Shown in pieces: positions 43,107-46,457 of a stretch of DNA of 46,457 nt. Location: contig NZ_JACJPY010000033.1 of NCBI RefSeq assembly GCF_014696345.1, positions 1-46,457 on the forward strand, in the 5' to 3' direction. The DNA comes from Pseudanabaena cinerea FACHB-1277 (GTDB taxonomy: Bacteria; Cyanobacteriota; Cyanobacteriia; Pseudanabaenales; Pseudanabaenaceae). The first letter of the stretch is position 1, and each line of letters opens with the position of its first letter. Below the pieces are notes generated by a model. That model was given only the letters and a program-made list of their open reading frames with translations. It was not told the DNA's origin and searched no databases. A program made the position numbers and the translations under genes.

Positions 43107-44438
43107 ATGAATACTGCCGCTAATTCTGTATTTCAATCCATGCGCCGCCGTCTGGCTTTGTGGTATGCGATCGTGACAGCGATTTTGTTGATCGTGTTTG
43201 CCACAGGATTCTATCTTTATGTGCAGACCACTTTAATCGATCGCATTGATGACACCATCGACCATGTGGCAGAAGTAATCGAGCGATCGCTAATTCGTTC
43301 TAATTTGATCGATTTAGAATCTGACTTTAGCCATAATTTCTCCGCAAATGCCCAAGCAATTGATGCCGATCACATTGACATTGATTGGTTTGCACCTAGT
43401 GGCGAAATTCTCTGGACAACCAATAGTAATGTGGAATCATTGCAACCAAGGGAAAAGGGGATTTTGCAACCCGTTTATCGGACAGTGCATCTAGCAGAAA
43501 TAGAACCATTGCGTCAGATGACAGAACCCATAGTGATCAATGGCAAGTTATTGGGCTATTTACGCATTCGCCATCCTTGGTTTGAGGTCACTAAGCCCAT
43601 TAAGCAGTTGTTTTTGGACTTGGCGATCGGCACAACGCTAATGGTGTTTGTGGTGCTGCTGTGTGGTTGGTGGTTAGCAGGGATTGCGATGGAGCCTGTA
43701 CGCGAATCCTATCAACGGCTCAAGCAGTTTACCGCCGATGCTTCCCACGAGTTACGCAATCCCATTGCCGTAATTCAAACTAATGTGCAGGTTGCCCTTG
43801 CCGATCCAGATCCAGCAATTCCGCGATCGCAATTGGAAACCATTGAACGGATTACGCGCCGCTTGGGAAGATTGATTGAAGATTTATTATTTTTAGCAAG
43901 ACATGATGGCGGCAGTAATAATCATCGCCAAGACATTTGCAATCTATCGCAGATCCTGAGTGAGGTGATGGAAGAACAGGCGGCGATCGCCCAACAAAAA
44001 CAGATAGATTTGGAATTGATGCTCCCTTCATCAGACTTATCGGTAGTGGGCGATCGTGATCGTCTCGGTCGTTTATTTACTAATCTCGTCAGCAATGCGA
44101 TCGCCTATACCCCCACAGGTGGCAAGGTACAAGTCGCTACACAGCCCCTAACCAGTCAAAATCAAGTCCAGATCCAAGTGCATGATACAGGCATTGGCAT
44201 TCCTGAAACAGAACTATCGCAAATTTTTGAGCGTTTCTATCGCTATCAATCATCAAAAAATTCCAAACCAAGTTCCAAATCGAAATCTGCTAATCCTGCT
44301 ACCAGTGGCTCAGGGTTGGGTCTTGCCATTGCTCAAGCGATCGCCGAGAGCCATCAGGGTAAAATCAAAGCCGATAGCAAGGTTGGTCAAGGCACAACCT
44401 TTACGGTCAGTTTGCCAATGTCTTGCATCCATTTCTAG
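43107..44438 (+). CDS. Sensor histidine kinase
   Basis: The 443-residue protein (ATG 43107; an earlier TTG is not needed) has two membrane spans (about 19-40 and 169-191) around a ~125-residue outer sensor domain, then the H box ADASHELRNPI (His214), N box LFTNLVSNAIAYTP, and ATP lid motifs DTGIGIPETELSQIFERFYR and GSGLGLAIAQAIAESH. No HAMP is evident. A Lys/Ser-rich insert (NSKPSSKSKSANPA) sits in the lid. No response regulator is adjacent, so it is an orphan kinase here. Confidence 0.94.
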   Translation: MNTAANSVFQSMRRRLALWYAIVTAILLIVFATGFYLYVQTTLIDRIDDTIDHVAEVIERSLIRSNLIDLESDFSHNFSANAQAIDADHIDIDWFAPSGEILWTTNSNVESLQPREKGILQPVYRTVHLAEIEPLRQMTEPIVINGKLLGYLRIRHPWFEVTKPIKQLFLDLAIGTTLMVFVVLLCGWWLAGIAMEPVRESYQRLKQFTADASHELRNPIAVIQTNVQVALADPDPAIPRSQLETIERITRRLGRLIEDLLFLARHDGGSNNHRQDICNLSQILSEVMEEQAAIAQQKQIDLELMLPSSDLSVVGDRDRLGRLFTNLVSNAIAYTPTGGKVQVATQPLTSQNQVQIQVHDTGIGIPETELSQIFERFYRYQSSKNSKPSSKSKSANPATSGSGLGLAIAQAIAESHQGKIKADSKVGQGTTFTVSLPMSCIHF

Positions 44439-44499
44439 CCCAACCCGCTTAGCATCTATTAGATCGAGCAGATTGTAAGTAGCTAGGCATAAATAAACT

Positions 44500-44552
44500 C
44501 AAAACCGAAGAGATTGTTCCGCCCGCTACGCGGGCGGAACAATCTCTGGTTT
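44500..44552. terminator. Strong bidirectional hairpin terminator
   Basis: The arms AGAGATTGTTCCGCCCGC and GCGGGCGGAACAATCTCT (44510-44547) pair perfectly around a 2-nt TA/TAC-type turn, flanked outside by AAAACC and GGTTTT. It ends the kinase gene and the convergent DUF3226 gene. Confidence 0.9.
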
Positions 44553-44623
44553 TAGGATTTAATATGCTGATCTACTTATTACAGACAAAGTTGGTCAAAA
44601 ATAGAACCTGCGGTTACTTTGAC

Positions 44624-45262
44624 TCACAACTCATACAATTCCTTAAACCAAGTCACAAATTTCTGAGCATTAGGATGTGTTCTATCAAAAATAGTTCTCT
44701 TCTTGACTGCTGTTGAGATTTGTAGTCCTGATGGTTCTTGCCAAGCTAACCAAGTGTAAATATTTGCTTTGTCAATGTGATTTGGTGTAACTTTTGCCCC
44801 TCTAATCTTTGCTTCCTGCACCGACTCTTTCGCAAACTCCCATAAAACTTGATTTTCTTCAGGAATAATGTCAGCTAAAAAAGTCTCTAACATCCCACGC
44901 ATCTTGTTGTCAGGCATCATCCAAATCCCAAATTGAATATCATTAGGTGCATTCCAAATTAATCCATTCTCTGGCAGATCTTTTGGCAAATCAGGAATGC
45001 TTGGTAAGCAAACATTTCTGATGCTCGTCCAACGATTATTAGGATGTTCATCGGCATCAATAATGATACCCAGTGTAGTTAGTCCAGAAGCTAATAATTC
45101 TGTCGCAATTACTTCTTCTTTTGCCAAATTTTCGTAACCATTTGAAGGTTTAATCCAGTCAATATCTTTTGCAACAATGAAATTTAACCCATGCGATTTC
45201 ATCAGTTCTGCAATTACAAACTTATCGTCCTTACCTTCAACAAGCAATACTTTATCGTTCAT
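44624..45262 (-). CDS. DUF3226 protein (TOPRIM-like), partner of the AAA ATPase
   Basis: The 212-residue protein starts NDKVLLVEGKDDKFVIAELM, with a Glu at the position of TOPRIM catalysis, and has the GIIIDADEHP acidic motif (about 76-85). DUF3226 is related to the TOPRIM nucleases of OLD proteins. Its ATG is 3 bp after the ATPase stop, so the two form an operon. The arrangement is like an OLD nuclease split in two. The nuclease role is inferred. Confidence 0.83.
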   Translation of the reverse strand: MNDKVLLVEGKDDKFVIAELMKSHGLNFIVAKDIDWIKPSNGYENLAKEEVIATELLASGLTTLGIIIDADEHPNNRWTSIRNVCLPSIPDLPKDLPENGLIWNAPNDIQFGIWMMPDNKMRGMLETFLADIIPEENQVLWEFAKESVQEAKIRGAKVTPNHIDKANIYTWLAWQEPSGLQISTAVKKRTIFDRTHPNAQKFVTWFKELYEL

Positions 45263-45265
45263 GAT

Positions 45266-46354
45266 TTACCGAACCTCAATATGACGTTCCGCCGCGATCG
45301 CAATTTGTCGCTCAGTAAAGACAATGCTGTGCGGTTTTCCTTTTTCTACTCGATGAATCGTAATTCCATCTTCGCTAGGATTTTCTGCATTGGCAATATC
45401 CGCCAAACTCTGCCAGCAATCATTGCTATGGGTAGTTGCAAAAATCTGTACATTAAGACGCTTTGCTGTTTCCCAGAGCATTTTCCACATATCAGACATC
45501 ACGGTAAAATGCAGTCCTGTATCAATTTCATCAACTAACAAAACTCCATCTTTTGCATTGACGATCGCTAAAGCAAGTCCTAGCATTCGCCACATTCCAT
45601 CGCCCATGCTACCAATTGGTATACGTTGATTTTCGGGTGTTTGGACAATAAAACTACCGCGTGTACCTTTATATGAATTCTTGCCAATAAGAGGCGCAAT
45701 TCGTTTTATTTGAGGTTCAATAATCTGTAAAGCCTGAATAACAAGATCTTCTTCTGGCGTAAGTACCTTATCTTCAAATAAATTAAGCGCTTGTTCAGTA
45801 GTTAGTGATGATGAGTTTACAAACTGAAGATTTGACTTGCTATGATTTACTAGACTATTAACCGTGTCTTGCAATGTCTTGAGAGATAGCATTCCTTCTG
45901 AGGAAAGTTTGACTGAGGTTTCAATTTCCATAAAATCTATCAGACGTTTAACACATAGCAATATCAATTCTTGATCTGTATGTTGTGCCTTTCTATTCTT
46001 GATATCAATAATTAATTCTGTTTGATTATCACTAAAACTTTTACCACTGATTGTAAATTTACTATCAATTTGAATTTGATGGTTATAAAAAAGATGACGA
46101 ATCACCAAATTTTTGTCTTGGTATTCTTCATTCATAACATACTCACTTCTACCAGTGATTATTTCTCCTAGTACTTCAAAGTCAAAAGTAAAAGGTGCAT
46201 CAAGAAGTAATTAAAGTGCTTCTAAAATGGAAGTTTTACCACTGTTATTAGTACCAACAATGAGATTTAACCTTCCTAGTTGTCTCATCTCAAAGGATGG
46301 GAAGCAGCGAAAATTTTCTATTTTGAGGGATTTCAACATAATCAATTCGCTCAT
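45266..46354 (-). pseudogene. AAA family ATPase interrupted by one in-frame TAA
   Basis: The gene has its N-terminal part at 46354-46211: MLKSLKIENFRCFPSF and Walker A GTNNSGKTSILEAL, then TAA (46211-46213). It goes on in the same frame with LLLDAPFTFDFEVLGEIITG and the rest to 45266. Later motifs are intact: MGDGMWRMLGLALAI, Walker B GVLLVDEIDTGLHFTV and FATTHSND. In the family EAL is followed by Tyr then LLL, so the ochre is explained by one change of a Tyr codon. A start at 46339 is also possible. It may be a recent null, a sequencing error or read-through. The shorter ORF from ATG 46135 lacks the P-loop. Confidence 0.85.
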
Positions 46355-46416
46355 GTGGGTAAATAGGTGAAATGGTAAAATAGGAAAAAAGTTTTGACGC
46401 AACAACAGACATAAAC

Positions 46417-46457
46417 ATGATCAAGTTTCCCCTAACTGAACTGTTAGACGATCAAGC
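46417..46457 (+). CDS. Start of a probable transposase gene, cut by the window end
   Basis: Reads MIKFPLTELLDDQ to the edge. The opening is like that of a zinc-ribbon transposase family (IS1/IS1595-like) that I recall from cyanobacteria; 13 residues are too few to be sure. Confidence 0.35.
   Translation, partial: MIKFPLTELLDDQ

Noticed and set aside
45266-46135. The 289-residue ORF as a full-length ATPase
   Set aside because: It lacks the P-loop, which lies upstream in the same frame before a single TAA, so it is the C-terminal part of a longer gene.

Overview
The window looks like a chromosomal piece from a cyanobacterium. It is full of the HIP1 octamer GCGATCGC and its core GGCGATCGC. It carries cyanobacterial or plastid-type genes (psb30/ycf12, ftrV for ferredoxin-thioredoxin reductase, an RbcR-type LysR regulator, mntCAB, a DUF3181 gene) and has heptanucleotide tandem repeats of the kind known from filamentous cyanobacteria. 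A Pseudanabaena-like filamentous freshwater genus is my guess and is not proven. Both ends look like assembly breakpoints: the left end is a second copy of the recQ 3' end, and the right end is the first codons of a probable transposase.

Layout. 1-4410: a two-gene putative defence island (a two-ATPase fusion protein plus a PtuB-type HNH nuclease), bracketed by 162-bp direct copies of the recQ 3' end. 4245-9278: recQ, a Uma2 nuclease, a DUF4359 protein, rsmA and a GNAT acetyltransferase. 9308-12427: an AT-rich membrane orphan, an IS5-type MITE, rsfS, ftrV and a stomatin-like protein. 12499-16348: a degenerate site-2 protease, a low-complexity protein and the LysR regulator. 16394-18043: an HNH endonuclease and a divergent AT-rich orphan. 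18167-23640: hisC, then a second two-gene ATPase cassette, a TPR protein, a rhodanese, a small membrane protein and a PabB/TrpE-type chorismate enzyme with a heptamer repeat inside its coding frame.

23655-26659 is the manganese transporter operon mntC-mntA-mntB, with a different palindromic repeat in each intercistronic gap and a large inverted repeat over its promoter. 26738-29009: a SIMPL protein and a TPR protein. 29312-37303: an exopolysaccharide cluster (GT2, a membrane-anchored beta-propeller-like protein, GT4, a Wzc-type kinase/chain-length protein, and a sugar-phosphate transferase that starts synthesis). 37691-44438: housekeeping genes (dus, psb30, a TPR protein, glutaminase, argC, tadA, DUF3181, a sensor kinase). 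44624-46354: a third ATPase cassette, a DUF3226 TOPRIM-like protein plus an AAA ATPase interrupted by one in-frame ochre codon.

The most interesting theme is several P-loop ATPase/nuclease-type pairs in 46 kb. The first has an unusual double-ATPase architecture and clear insertion borders. No CRISPR array, tRNA or rRNA gene was seen.
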